Notes: generated from the letters alone by a model not told the origin. Positions 11,068-25,600 are shown, counted from the stretch's first letter. The stretch is DNA of 64,000 nucleotides from Diplonema papillatum (GCA_030068145.1 JAPJBO010000442.1:62001-126000); one strand, 5' to 3'. A program made the numbers and translations.

Positions 11068-11313
11068 CTAAAGCCAAGAGACGAGTACCGACAGGAAGGT
11101 GATGAAGGGCTTTGCAAACTGCGATCGAGCACCTTCCCGGAACCTTGAGGTACACGATGCGATCCCGTGTTGACAGGATTTCACACGACTTCTGAGCTCG
11201 AATGCACGGTCATGCAGGAGGCCCGAATCCGGTGTCCCAGAGAGGAACAGAACAAAGTCGAAGAAGTCCGCGTTGATATCTTTGTCAGCATAACCACCGG
11301 ACGACGCCATCAA
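11068..11313 (-). CDS. Candidate small ORF, 81 codons
   Basis: The ORF starts MMASSGGYADKD and ends with a hydrophobic stretch FAKPFITFLSVLVSW. The first 45 residues (acidic, Phe-rich, no low complexity) look protein-like; a possible donor occurs after FELRSR (GTGAAA), so it may be an exon. No family recognised. It lies between CDC27 and the giant gene, on the strand used by both. Confidence 0.25.
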   Translation of the reverse strand: MMASSGGYADKDINADFFDFVLFLSGTPDSGLLHDRAFELRSRVKSCQHGIASCTSRFREGARSQFAKPFITFLSVLVSWL

Positions 11314-12173
11314 GCAACTCCCTTGGCATATTTATGTCTTCATTCTTTCACTTGTGCTTCTAGCTTTCACGGGCTGTTGCAACACAGGGAATGCCATGGA
11401 GTTCCTACGGGTGAGCTGAACCCTAGTCGGTCTGCAGAACGACCAACAACACACTAAACATACAACCTGCCAATGCGCAGATGGGAGGGGGCTAGAACGG
11501 TTTCTAAGGATGAATCAGGGCACGCTTCACCGCACGCTTACGGTGTTCGCTGGTCTACGCAAAATAGAAAAGAAAGTAGAGTGTCTCCTATGTACGATAC
11601 GGGGATTCCACAGAGAACCTCTGTACGACCTTGGCGAATTGCACTGACGGAATCGGTTAGGAACGCTGACAAACTCGTGAAAACAGATCAGCGCACAAAT
11701 GCTGCAGCGCGGGTTGGCGATGCTTGAGGATCCTCGGGAGCTGGTGATGCGGCGACTTGTTCTTTGTCGTTGTTTCTCGAGCTAGCTCGGATCCAACTCC
11801 GGAGGACATGTGCCGTTTACCCCTTGTTGTCGACTAACCGTTTGTTATTATCACAATTGCGCGACTCGATGCAGGGTTTGGCGGCGGTGGGGCACCAAAC
11901 AAAGGCTGGGAACCTCTCTCATCACGAATGGGTGATGGTGATGGTTCGCGGGGCGGGGTAGTGCGCTGGTGAAGCGTTTCGGCCGTTCCCATTTGACAAA
12001 GTGGTGTGAGGTGTCGGTGCTTCTTCGAACCCTACGATCAACGTGAGATTGTTGTCGAACACGTAACCCGGGGAAGCAGGTCCAAAAACAGATCTTGAGA
12101 AAGCGTTGGTTTGTTGGTTGCAACATCATATTCGTCGCGACAAGTGGCCGCAGGTTCGTGTATGTCGGCCACT

Positions 12174-12431
12174 CTAGGCACCTGCGCCTAGCTTTTGGTT
12201 AATGTGGCGGGATGCTGACGCCACAGCCTTTCGGTGGGCGAACTGCAATACGCTTTCTATTTCACCACGTACTGTCGACGGGTCGTGACAAAGGATCAGT
12301 GCAATGACAACGACATTGTGCGACGCCTGCAGTGCTTGACATGTGACGAGGACTGCATATGAATTTTCGGCAATTTTCGCTAATTTGTCATCCGAAAGGA
12401 CATTGTTGTCACAAGTGAACCACACTTGCAT
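12174..12431 (-). CDS. Candidate small ORF or terminal exon, 85 aa
   Basis: The frame MQVWFTCDNNVLSDDKLAKI... ends GAGA and stop. It alternates hydrophobic and charged residues (VLVTCQALQ, NVVVIALILCHD) as a folded protein would, unlike neighbouring random ORFs. The frame is open 17 codons further upstream. No family recognised. Elsewhere between 10833 and 13611 I see no supported feature. Confidence 0.3.
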   Translation of the reverse strand: MQVWFTCDNNVLSDDKLAKIAENSYAVLVTCQALQASHNVVVIALILCHDPSTVRGEIESVLQFAHRKAVASASRHINQKLGAGA

Positions 12432-13611
12432 GAGAAGGAGATGCTGACCGGTGGACTTGCCATCTGTATGACAAAGACACATGAAGTACGTGGTGATCGG
12501 GGAAAAGGGGCCGCAACCCCCTGTCAGACAGGTCGGCTGGGGCGGAGCGGCAAGCGAGGCTGGAAGCGCTGTTTCTCACGCGGGTTCGGTCCTATTGTTG
12601 GATGCGTTCCATGTCGCCGAATCCCGTGAGGTTAGTCTAGTGTGGTACTCATTTGCATGCAAAATGACTCCCCACTAACGCAACAATAAGACAATCTCGT
12701 GAGATAACTCGTGAAAAACATCCCGGCACAAAAAAAAAAAAGTGGCAGACGGAAGGCGGGAGAACTGACACATACGAATACGTTTCCAGAACGGGAGAGC
12801 TGGGCACCTGGGGTGCACTGCCTGGTGCGGCGGAGTACTGGACAGGAGTCGTTGTCCTCGACACGGGACCGTAGGTAGGGGGGGGGTTAGACTCTGTAGA
12901 GAGCGGGGTTAGAAAGCGTCGCCTGTCCGCTACAGCAAGTCGGACGCCTGGCGAGCATTGTGTGTTCGATACCTTTGGTGTGCGCTGGCCGCAGGTTATG
13001 TGCTATTGAAGCTGAAATGTGAACATGTGCCCACCATGTTAGGACCCCGTTCCGTTGAAAAACGGGCTTTTCAGCACTTCTTAGCAGCACTTTAACGTGG
13101 TTGAGCATCGCGGGTAGATGCATGTGTGCAGGCAAGCGGTCGCTGAAGGCAAACTCACTCACGAGGATGCAGGATGCACTTGTCGCACGTCTCGATGCTG
13201 TGGTGTTGTTTAGAGTTAAGATTCGCTTTTGAAATTTCGTTTCTTCCGCCGGCACATGCCGCCAAAGGTTTCCTCTATCCGGGATCTGACTCTATTATAG
13301 GCCATTATTCGACCCTGCGTCCGCTGGCATAGGGAAAGCCTGCTACACGGGAGTCAAGTTGCCAGCTTCACGTGTTCAGCGGTACTGCAGAGCCACGGGC
13401 GTAGGCTACCGATTTCCCAAACTGAAGCATCAAGGCGTGGCGCACTCGGGGCTTGGCGCGTCGCGCTGAACACAAGCTCGTCGAGACGATCAGCCACAGG
13501 GCAGAGCGGACGGGGTTGTAGCACTGTGCTGCCTCCGACTCAAGCTTTGCAAGCTGTGGTTGACCGTCACGTTCCTGGACCAGGAGCGGCCTTTCTCTTT
13601 TTCTTTTTCTT

Positions 13612-16600
13612 CTAGTGGGTCGGGGTGGCATACTTGTTCCCGTGTAAGCACGATTTGATCGGGCTCGACGAGGTGTGGGGAGCTTCGTACGCGTCGTCGT
13701 GGGGCCGGTGGACCGGCTCGAGGGTCGGCGTGCGCGCCGAAGACGGGACCAGCGGCCGCGACGACGGCGCGCTGCTGCTCGCCGTGCGCCCGACGCCGGA
13801 GGACGATGCGGCGGACGACGCGGACGGCGACCGCCCGCGGCGGCCGCCGCGCTTCTTGCCGTCGCCGCTGCGGCCCCGCTTTTTGTCGCGCCGCTCCTTC
13901 TTCTCCTTCCGGCCGGACCGACCCCGCTTGCTTCCCTCCCGCGGCTTCGAGCTTGAATCCGACTGCCTCGAGTGCCCACGGCCCCGCTTCCCCTTGGAAG
14001 CCGTCGCCGTAGTCGTGTCCGTCTGACTCTGACTCTCCGACGCTTCGGTGTCGCTGTCCCCGCTCAAGTTCAACGGCTTCGCGACGATCGTCCGCCCGTT
14101 CGCATGCTTGGTGCGGGGTGTGCCGCCGTTTGTAAGCTGCGGTGTCATCCCACCCGGCGACTCGGTGAGCGGGTTGACCCTCGGCGTGTTCGTTCTGTGC
14201 GAGCGAGACCCGGTGCCCGTGTACGACGGCCGGCGCATGATGTAGTTGTCGATCGGCGCCGCCGTTTCAGACGGCACGACGATGTGGCCCCTCGAAGCGC
14301 TCACTTTGGACGGCGACTCCCACGGTTTGACCGGCGACGGCTCCGGGACGATCCTCGGCAAGTACACGATGAACCTGCCGGTCGAGTCTTGCTCGTAGCG
14401 CGGCAGCTCGCCATCCATGTTTTCGGGCCGGTCGCTGACTGTTTTGATCGCGCTCGGCGGGTACGTCGACACCCGTTCGACCCACGCGGGCTGTGACGGG
14501 ACGATGCTCGGAGGGTACGTGTGGTGCATGGTGGAACTCTGCACGAACTCTTTACCCTCGTCCTTCCTCTGCCGCAGGATGATGAACACCGCGGCTGCCG
14601 CAATCAGGCAGCCGAAGACGACGACGGTGACGAGCACAACGAGATGCCACGGGCAGAGGTCGTTGCCGCTGCAGTCGTCGTCGGACTCGACGACGGCTGC
14701 GACGCTGGGCGACGGAGTCGACGGCGACGGCGGCGACACCGTCTGCCCGGGCGGCAGCGGGGTTGACGGGAGGCTGGGCACCACTACCGACACGCCGCCG
14801 GTGAGCAAGTTCCGCAGGGACAGCGGCGAAGCCGTGTAGCCCGCGGCGCTCGACGCGTCCTGGTCCCGGAGCATGTAGCACGCCTTCACCGTGTCGTCGA
14901 CCCCGGCGACGGCGAAGGTCGCGTTGGCGCCCTGGTCGGACACGGACTCCGGCGCGAACTGCATCCCCCCAACGCCGCACTCACCCCCAACCGGCACGAG
15001 GGTTAGTGTATCAAGCAACGACAACCCAGCGCCGTGCACCACCACCCGCATCGTGTCTTCGCTGTAGGTCAACCCGGCGACGCCGACGGGCGCGAGGGTG
15101 ACGCTCCCCAAGTACCGCGAGCACTCGGTCGCCCCGGGACACGGGTCGGCCGCCGCGCAGAACGACACGGCGCCGCCGGTCTTGTTCGCGAAAAGGAACA
15201 CCCGCTGCCCGGCCGTCGCGGAGACGAGCGTCGCCCAGCCCGGCAGCGCGGGGGCCCCGACACAGCCGGCGGCGTCGCTCCCAGCGACGACTCCTACGAC
15301 GACCCCGTCGCCCTGCTGCTGCTGCAAGGCGCCGCGTCTGGCGACAGCAGCGGCACCGGCGAAGTGCGGCGAAGGGACGCTGGCGTCCTGGGAAGCAAGC
15401 AAAGCGCCTTGCCGCTGGGTCGATACCGCGGAGGTGAGGTCACCCCGCTGCTGCTGCTGCTGCAAGGCGCCGTGTTTGGCGACAGCAGCGGCATCCGCAA
15501 AGTGCGGGGAAGCAAGCAAAGAGCCTTGCCGCTTGGTCAATACCGCGGAGGTGAGGTCAATGGCAACGGACCAGCCGCCCGAGCGTGGTGTTGCCGGCGA
15601 GTACTGGAACGACGAAGGGAATGACTCTTCGACTACGAACGTCGGCTCGAGAAGCATCCAGACGCCGCCCGGTCCGAACCCGGCCGCGAAGTAGCAGAAT
15701 TTGAACTCCCCGGACGCGTTGATCCGCAAGGCGAACGACGCGGTTGTGACATCCTGCATCGCCACGACGCTGACAACGGCAACCGGCGCGGCCACCGACC
15801 CGCACAGCTGCTCTGCGCGGAGCACGTGCACGTGGTCCCCGGCCGGCCAGAGGGTCCACGCCGGCGTCGCGTTGTACGCGAGCGTCACGGGAAGCCGCTC
15901 CATCACCTCGACCCGCCTGCCTTTGGCGGAGCTCCACTCGCCCCAGGCCGCTTTTCCGACGAAGAGGACGTCCGTGCGCTGGTTCTGCAGCGCGCACTGC
16001 ACGTCGGCGCACGCGTTGGTGTACCACATGAACGGCACGTGCTCCCAGCGGTCGGTGTTCCGCCTGCGGTAGCACAGGACGTACGATCCGGATGCGTCGA
16101 ACGCCACGTCGAACGCGGAGCTGCCCCCGGCAGAGGCGTACAGAACCGTCACCCGCTGGACTCGATCGACGGTCTGCGCGTCGCCGGCGAGGCATTGGGC
16201 GGACGGCGAGGCGAAGGTCGTGTCGCGGGGGAGGACGACGAGCGCGTCGCTTGCGTCGAGATTCGACGAAAAAGAAGGCCGCACGTCCCAGGCCGAGTCG
16301 TTGAGCTTTCCGACGTCGTCGACATCGGGGACAAGCCCCTCGCCGAGGAGGGCGACTGTGTACCGAATCATCGTCGCGACGTCTTCGGAGGCCTGCTCGA
16401 GGTGCGCGGCGTACGGGTTCTGGTACACGGAAACCGGCCGGAAGTCGAGAACCTCGCGCGCGAACGCGTCGCCCGGCAGCCGCGTGTAGGTCAGCTCGTA
16501 CGTCTTGTTGAGCAGCAGCGCTTCAAACGACGCGGCGCCGGACGGCAGCACCTCGACGGCCGGGAACGTGTGCGCCTCGCCGTCGCCGGCGGTGAACGTG

Positions 16601-19600
16601 ATGACGTCCGACGCGTCGAGCGCGCTCCCCGCGCTCGGGTGGAACACCAGCGTGAAAACCACTCCGGAAAGCGGAAACGGGAACCTCGCGTTGTCGACGA
16701 GCTCGTAATGCGACGGATTCGAAGCGGCAAACGACAGAGGATCCAGCTCGACCCACTTCGGCGTCTCCGCGGTGGAGTAGTAGCACACAGCGTACGTCCC
16801 GGGGTCGTAAGCGGACGTGTTGCTGTAGGAGAACAGCTGGTTGACGACGGCCACGGGCCGCCCGTCGGCGGCGGCCAACGCCGCGCAGCTGCCGTTGAGG
16901 ACGAGGGCAAACCGGTCGCCGGCCTGCAGCAGGTCGCCGTGGAACCCGATCGAGAAGGCCCGCCGGGCCGCGACGCTGGCGGGCGTCGTTTCGTAGCGCG
17001 AGGGGTTCCGCGGGTACACTGTCACGGCGCACGTCCCGCCGACCTGCGCCCACCGCTCCCCGGCCAGCTTGTAGCACACCCGGTAATCCGTGCTGTTCTC
17101 GATGCCCGCCGGGTCCACCGACCCCGCATCCACGGTGACCCTCGCGTTCGGATCCAAGAACCTCACCACCGCTGGCAGGCCGGATGTGTTCCCTGCGCAC
17201 GGTGTACCTGCTTCCACCAGCTTCGCTTCGTCGCCGGCGGTCAGTTTGTCGGTCTGCGCGGAAGCCCCGGCGACGACGTTGACGGTGAACGACTCGCCGA
17301 ACCGGGGCCGCGGCGTCGTCTGCAGCACGCACGCCGCCGGGAAGAACGGCGTCACCGCCACCGGCAGCACCGTTGGCGCGCACTCCCCCACCCGGTAGCA
17401 CGCGTGCAGCGTCCCGGCGCTCGCCGGCGTCAGCAGCGCCGCCGACGCCGACGCCGATGCGTTGGCCACCGCGACGTACGCTCCCCCCTGCCCGCAGGCG
17501 GGGTCTTCGCTGATAAGAATGCTGTCCGCCAGCGAGAACCCGCCGCCGGTGAAGTGGAGGGTCAGCTGCTGGCCGGCGCGCGCGGCGGCGGGCTCGACGG
17601 AGACGCTCGCTGGGTTCCGCGAGCCGATCGAGACGGTGCCGGTGGATGTCCACCACGTGTTACCCGCCTTCTTGTAGCACACCGTCCACGTGCCTTCGGC
17701 CAGCCGGGCTTCGGCGGTGACGGCCGCCTTCTCGGTCGCGTTGATCGACGCGACCGCTTGCCCCGCGTCTACCCCAAGCCCGTCGCAGTCCGCCGCCGTC
17801 GCCGATGGGTCGTCCGCAGGGGCCGCCGCAACGGACGACGCCACCAGCAGCGTCCGGTCGCCCGCCGCCGGCGCCCCGCTGCCGGGGATGTCGGCGAATT
17901 GCACCCGCGCCGCGACCGGCGTTCCGTCGCTTCCGCAGGCCTCGTCGACGAGCGCAGCGGACGAGGGTGAGTCGTCTAGGACGTCGAACCCGCAGACCCG
18001 GGTCGCGTATTGCATCCCGTATTCCGCCAGGCTTTCGCGCAGGAAGCACACCGCTTGGCTGCCAGCGAACACTCGTTCGGTCAGCGAAAACTCGCTGCCT
18101 CCGGCAGCCGACACAGGGTACACGATGTGCAGCGCCGCGTCGAACGCTTCGCACAGCGCCTCCTTCAACACGAACGCGGAGCCATCGCCCAGGCCCCGCA
18201 CGGCCACCGCGCCGTAGTCCTGGCTGACCAGCACGCCCGGCGCCGTCTCGCACACGCCGCCGGCCCCGGCGGTGCCACCGCCCACGACGGTGACGGTGCA
18301 CATCGCCGCCCAGCCGCCGGCGGCGGGCTTCAGGCACGCGTAGAAGACGCTGCCCAGCTGCGCGTCGGTGAACGTCGTGCCCAAAAAAGAGGCGCCGCCC
18401 GCGACGTCGACGACGCCGCCTTCGAAATCGGCGCAGAACGGCGACGTCGACCAAGCGAGCGCCGCCGGCGACAGGTCGACGCCAGGGGTGACGGAGGCGA
18501 GGCTGAAGAACACCTTCGTCAGCCTCCTGCTTTGTGCGTCGAGCGCGGTGCCGGTGGCGTTTCCGGGTTCGGATCTGCAGCGGGCGAACGTGTGCACGAC
18601 GAGCTCCGCGCTCAGCTGCACTGTGACAGGCGCCCCGCCGACGCCGGTTTCCGACGCGTTCGTGTAGCACACTTTGTACGCTCCCGGAGCCAGGCTCTCC
18701 GCGTTCCGCGGCCGCCAGAAAGCCGCGAGACTCGCGTTGACCGCCTTCACGAGGGTCGGCGCACCACAAACGAAAGTGTTCCCCCCCTGCGACGGCGCGA
18801 AGCCCAACGAATCGAGCGCCGACGCGCCGGTGCCCGCGCCCAGCTGCAACGCGAAGTCTTGGCCCTCGAACAGGGGCGACGGGCTGGGCACGTACGCGGG
18901 GGGGGCCCGCACCGTGATGCGGCACAGCCCCGTGCATGATGAACAGACAGGCAGCCACACGGACCGGTCGCCGTCGCGCCAGCACATCGTGATCGGCGCG
19001 TCCGTCGGGACCGACGGGTGCAAAAAAGCGGTCCACGACAGCCCGGACCCCGAAACCGTGGCGCCCAAGGCGGCGGCGTCGTCTCCGCACAGGTGGTGGC
19101 TCGGCGCGAATCGGATCGCCGCCACGTTCGCGGTTGCGAGCCCGGGCCGCAGGGACAGGTCGATCGCGAGGCGCTGCCCCAGCTGGACGACGGTCGCCGG
19201 TGCGGCGGACAGCGCGTTGCCGACCGCGGCGCACTGGATCGGCTGCTGCGAGAAGGTCAGCGGTGCGGCGAGCGCCGCGAAGGTCGCGGACGGGATGCGG
19301 TAGCACACCGTGAATTGCGCGGCCGCGGCGCCGGCGGGGAACAACTCCGGGATCGGGCCGAAGAGGAGCAAGTCCGTGAACTCGGCCGGGTCCCCGCTCA
19401 CGAATTCGAGCAGCGGGCTCGTCGTGTACCCGCAGTTCTCCGGCACGGGCACCAGCTTCACAGCGGCGGGCGTCGTCGAGTCGTTGACGAACGGGTCGCT
19501 CGATGCGAACGACAACTCAAAGCTCTCGCCGAATAGGGGCGTCGCCGGCGTGCTGGTGTACGAATCCGGGTGGGCTTCGAACACTTCGAACGTCGACGTT

Positions 19601-22600
19601 GCGTCGCTCGCGCCGACGGGCACGAACTCAGCCCCAGGGTCGCCCAGCTTGTAGCAAAGGGTCGCTGTGTATGCCGCGGAGCTCGACGCGTAGTCGACCG
19701 CCCCGTCCTTCAGCAGCCAAACGTCGCCGGTCTGCCTCTCGAACTGCCCGAAGCTCGGGGCTGCGGTGCAGGGTTGGCCGAAGGCGACCAGCTTGACTTC
19801 GTCTGCCGCCGACGCAGTCGCGACTGAGCTGAAATTGACGGTGACCTGCTGCCCTACCCGGGGGATCGACGGGTGCGACGCGAAGCCAAGGGGGCTCGGC
19901 GGGTTGACAACCAGGGTAGGTTTGGTCGGAAACATCACGAACGCGGTTTCTTGATCGAGTCTGTAACAGACGGTGTACGTGCCCTCGGCGAGCACTTTAG
20001 AATCGAGAAGAGACGTCGTTTCCGTGCCTGCGGACACAGCATCGACCTGCTGGGTGAGAGCAGGGATGCCATCTCTGCAGTCACCGGGGTACTTGACAAA
20101 GCGGACGACGTCGGATGCCGAGAGGCTTGTTCCGGTGAATGTGAGGGTGGCGCTTTGGCCGAAATAGATCGCTTGCGGCACGCTCTCGTAGGTCTCTGGG
20201 TTGGGTCCCGCCACCGTGATGGTGAAAACAGACGGGGAGCTGACTTGCGGAACCCTCGACACCGCGCCGAAGGCGGTGAGATAGCAGACCTCGTACGTCG
20301 TCTGCTCTTGCCACGTGCCCAACTGGCCCCTGGTCCCGACAGATCCGGCGGGCGTCGTTTTCTGCTCGGTGGTCACGTTGAGATCTGCTTGCGAGCAGTC
20401 GGATGCCACGCCTCCAGCGGTCGGGAACAGCGCCATGTTGTTCTCGCTTGCGTCGACGTCAAAAAAGGTGACGTTGACCATTTGCCCGACGCGAGGCGCG
20501 CCGCCTTCCACTTGGAACGAGGAAGGCTGTGCGGCGAGAAGGGTCACGCTGCCGGGCACCTCTGAAAGCGAGTTCTCGGTCGCGTTGACGTAGCACGCGT
20601 AGTACTCGGTCAATGCCGCCAGCAGCGAACTGTCGGACAAGTACGGCCGGATGTCGACCGCCTGGCCGCCATTCAACGGCGTCGCCTCGGTTACAACTTC
20701 GTCGTAAACGGCAGCTAACGGGCTGCCCTTGCAGCTTTCCGATTCTGTGGTGACGACCAGCGAATCCCCCGGGGTCACCGAGCCTCTGGGCACATCGAGG
20801 CGAAGCGCCAAGTTCAAGACGCCCGTGCGGCCCGGGGGTGGGAACACGTTGAAGGCGGCAGGGTCCGGACTGAGGATGGTCAGCAAGTCGGCCGCAGAGG
20901 AGAGGAACGGAGGGACTGAGACCCACGTCGTGTCCGTCGCGTTCTGGAGGCAAACCGCGACCCGGGCAACATCTGGTGTGCCGGACGGGAAGGACAGATA
21001 CCCAGATGCGGCGACAGGCGAAGAAGAACCTGGGAGGGTCAATTCCAGCAGGGCTCCCGTAGCCAAACCGGCGCTGCTGCACACCGCGTCCGAAGGTACA
21101 GCAGTCGCGGCCGGCACCGGCACGAGCACGATTGACGTGTCGCCCGTGAAGTCCGACGGCCGCGACGAGGTGAGGGCGAGCGAGATGAACTTACGCTGCT
21201 CTGCGTCGCCTTGCGAAGTCACCGTGTACGAGTCCGCCCGGGGTGCTGCGACAGACAGAACGAAAACAGAAGAAACACCGGATTCGAAGGCGTAAATGGG
21301 AGTATGCCCTGCGTCGTCGAACGGCCGATAGCACACGATGTAAAACCCCTCAACCAACTGCAGGCCGTCCGTGGTGTAACTAGTGCCTGTGGTGACGATC
21401 GATGAGCAAGAATCGCACGCAGGCGACGGCGCAAGGCCCACCAGACACGCGGTGACTGCGTCTACCTGCGATACAGATGCTGATGCGGTCGAAATCACGA
21501 CCAGCTCGTCGCCGGCAGTCAACGCGCTTCCGCCAAGGCTGACGCTCGTCTCGAGGCCCTCAACTGGGAAGTCTGGAGAGGCGGCGACTGTTTCCGGCTC
21601 GCTGCGGCCGAGACTGAAAGCACCGGGGGCCTCGACCCAGCCTCTAGCGTCTCCCCACCGGTAGCAAACCTTCATCGCCCGGCTAGCCTCGCCGGGCTTT
21701 GTCTGCAGCTGCATCACCGTCGCGTTCGAGGCACCGTCCAGAGACAGCCAGCGGTCCGCCGCAGAGTGGCACTCTTCCGTTGCATCGATCAGACACGATC
21801 CGCTTGCACCGCTTGGATCGTCGACTGTAAAAGTGATCGTCACCAACTGGCCGCCATACGGCGTCGCCGGGGCAACCGTCCACCCGCTCGGGTCTGGACC
21901 GGCAACTTCCAGTGTTCCCGCGTAGCTGAGCGTGGTGTGGTCGGCACCATCCCTCTGCACGCAGATCACAAACGACCCAGCAGCATCCAGCAGCGGCAGC
22001 GTGACCTCCTGTCCGCCAGTTACCGCGACGCCGGCCAGGTCGGACGGCGCTCTCCCCGCGGCGTTCCGACAGGCTTCCCGGCACTGGTCGGCGCCCGTCC
22101 TCAGGGACCACACTCTCACGGCGGACAGGGCTGACGGGGTGAACGCCAGGATCCGTTCATCTTGCCCGACACGCACCGGCGGATCCAACTCGATGAGGGT
22201 GATCGGGTCGATAATGGATATACTGCTCAGCCCGGTAGCTGTATGTATGTTGTGCAACCTGCCGGCGTAGGTGTAGCAGATGTGCCATCCGTCCGCTTGG
22301 TTGCCGTTCGTGTTGGCCGGCAATGGGAAGTCGGCGACGAATGTCGTTCCGTCAAGCAGTACAGTCGTGGTCAGCAGGCTGGTGTCGCACAATGGCGACG
22401 CGGAGAAGGCGACGACGTCGTTCGCTTGAACGTGCACGCCGTCAAGCTCGACGGAGAGCAGCTGCGTCCAAGCGACGACGCCGGACGGCGGGCACAGCGA
22501 GGCGATCTCCACCGGCGACTCGAGCACCACCAACGGATCAGGCAAAGGCACCCAGCCGCCACCCGCCCGCCGGAAGCACAGCGTCAAGCTCTGCGGCGTG

Positions 22601-25600
22601 ACTGTAATCACCACCGGGCCGTCGACGGAAAAAAATCTGTCGGCGTCAACCCCCAAGCAGTCCGGCGGCGAGCAAGCCAAGGAGCCGTCGCACACCGCCT
22701 TCGACGCGTCCACGAAGGCGAGCATGAAGTCTCCGCTCGAGATTTCGTCCTGCGCTGCGTTGGTCGCGGTGACCTCGAATACCACGGAGGCTCCCCTGTT
22801 TATAGTTTGGGGCGTGAAGCTGAGCACCACAGGTAAGACGTCGAACACGGCAGGGAGCAGCGTTGAAGCGTTGATCAGCGCTTGGTTGGCGATGTACACG
22901 TTGAAGGCGCCGCCATCGGGGAACGAAACGAGCAGCGTGTCCGTGTTCGACCCCGTGTCTTCGGTCACGACGGCCGTGCTGGAGTCGACCGGGTTGATGT
23001 TCTCGCAGGCCACGGCAAGGTCGGCTCCCGCCACAGCGACCTGGCCGCGCGCCTGATTCGGCTCGAATTCGACGGCGACAAACTCGTTGGCCCACAGCGC
23101 CTGTCCCCGCGAGGAGCCGCCGACGGTCCGCGGACCCTGCGCCACCACGAAGTCGGGCGGCACTTGGGTCGCGTCGACGGCGCCGCCGCCCTCTTGCCGG
23201 AGGTAGCACAGGGCGTAGTCGTTCGGTTGCTCGGTCAAGCAGACCGAGCCGGTCGTGAATGTGTCGTTCACCAGGGCGAACGTCAGCTCGGCTTTCCCGA
23301 CTGCTGCGTCTGTGCACGCTTCGCCGTCGCCGAGGATGAGGATCCTGTCGCCGGCGGTCAACCCCCTTCCGATGAAGCCGATGGTCAGCGTCTCGGTGAC
23401 GTACGGCACGCTCACCCCCGACACGACGACCCACTCCCTCGGATCCTTCCCCACGAACAGCACGCCGCCCGGCACAAGGGCCCAGGGCCCGCCGGCCTCG
23501 AGCTGGAAGCACACGAGGTACAGCCCCCTGCCCAGCACCCCGGCGGCCCACGCCGCCGTTGCACCGCCGGTGCTGCTGGTCTCGCCGGCCGAGGAGCAGT
23601 CGGCGGTGCCTTCGTCGAGCACGACCTTGCCGGTCCCCGCGCCCAGATCGTCCCCCGTGTAGTCGATGAACACCGGGTCGCCCGGCTCGGGGAACCCCGG
23701 CCGGTTGGCGTACGCCCGCGGGTTCGGTGGGCCCACAGCCAGGTCGAAGGCGGTCGCGTACGACCCGCCTTCCACGTAGCACACGTGGTAATCCCCTTCG
23801 GACACCGTCCCTGCGGGCACGGGCTGGTTCGCATTTGCAGCACCAGACACCGTGGCGTCCAGGCAAGACGTCGCGACGGGCGCCACGGCAGCGGTCCCTG
23901 GGAGATCGGAAGTGCGGGTGAGGCTGACGGAGATCACCATCCCGTCGCGCACGATGCCCGACGGAGCCGGCACTATCGTGTACCCGGTCGGATTCAGGGG
24001 TTGGACGAAGAGGAAGGCGCCGAAACTGGCCCACACCTTCGCGCCCTCGCCGGCGAGCCTGCGGTAGCACACTTTGTAAGGGCACGGCGACGGGCTGCCG
24101 GGGGCGCATTCCAACGGAGGAAGCGAGGAGTCCACTGCGGAGTCGCCGGCGGTGTCGTTGGAGAGGGCCATGCACGGGTCCTGCAGCATGTCGTCGGTTT
24201 CCGACGTCGGCAGCACCGTGTAGTCGTCGAGGCCCGCGGCGTCGCCGGCCGCGGCAAACGAGAACGCGATGGTTTGCCCTTCGGTCGCGGCCCGCACGGG
24301 CGCCGGCGGCGCGGTCTCGAAGCCGGTGGGGTTCGCGGGCAGGACAACAAACGGCTCTCGGCGCACCAGGCTCCACTTTCCGACCACCGGGTTGCCGGCC
24401 GGGGTCCCGCGGCGGTAGCAGATGTAAAACTCCTCCCGTGCGGTCACTTCGGGCGCCCGCAGCACAGCATCGGCGGCGAACTCGACGGTGCGCGCCGAGC
24501 AGTCGGTCGACGTCGAAAGACCCGCCGTGTCCGACGACGTGTCGATCGGATCCGACGGCAGCGAAACGAACGTTATCGCCACCTGCTGCCTTGACAGGAA
24601 CTCGGTCGCCAGCAGCACCGCGTCCGACGGAGACACCGGTTCGATATCGAACGCTGGGTCCACAACTGTCCAGTTTCCAAACAGCGGCTTCAAGCAGACT
24701 GTGTAGCTCCCGGATATGGGAAGCTCTGCGGTGGACCAAACACCTGTTTCGCCGTTGGCTGAGGGCGTCAGGAATTGCGTATTCGTCAGCGCGACGTCGT
24801 CGCACGCGTTCAATTCCGTCAGCGCCGCCGCGTCGCCGGCGGTGAACGGGGACCGGGCCCCCGGCGACGAGAAGGTGAGGACCCCCGGTCCAAACGACCT
24901 CTGACCTGGCGCCGCGCTCCACTCTGCTTCGGCTTCGACGCGCAGGCTGTCGAACTCCGGCCCGCCGGGGACTCCTCCGCTCCCGACAGCCGCCCTCCTG
25001 CTTACCCCGGCGAAGTACAGCGCGTCTAGTTGGTCTTCGGTCAAACTGTCCGCGAACACGCTGACTTCGTCCACTCTGACAGTTCCTCTTCGCGCGACCG
25101 CAACCGCAGCCTTCTCGACGAACGGGAACTCGACGCCGACGCCTGCGTACTCTGCAAACGGCGCGCTGTCCACGCGGACGAATACCGAGCTTCCGTCCAG
25201 TTTCACCTGCAAAAACGTCCATTGCAGTGTAGGGCAGTCTCCGACGCTGGCCCCGTTCACGGTCAGCGCGCCGCTGGAAGAAGTCAGAGTCAACGTTTTG
25301 CCGCCCTCGGAGATGGAGAAGAGGTCGGTCGACACGAGGCTGGGAGTGATGAGGTAGAGCCACATCGACACCGTCACGCCGGCGCCGGGCGGCAACGCGA
25401 TCTCGCCGGTCAACGCGGAGCTGGACACTTCTGCGTAGTCCAAGAGCGCTGAGTGAATCCCTTGGTGCGACGCCAGGGTGAACGCCCCCGCGAACGAAAC
25501 ATCCAGCAGCCCCGCCGACTCGACGGTCCCGCTTGCAGCCCCTTCGAACGAAAGGCGGACGTACGGCCGGACTTCCCTCGGCACGACACTCCAAGAGCCC

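Noticed and set aside
15826-17970. 714-codon plus-strand ORF opposite the giant gene
   Set aside because: Arg-rich shadow frame created by GC-rich third positions of the minus-strand gene; no domain.
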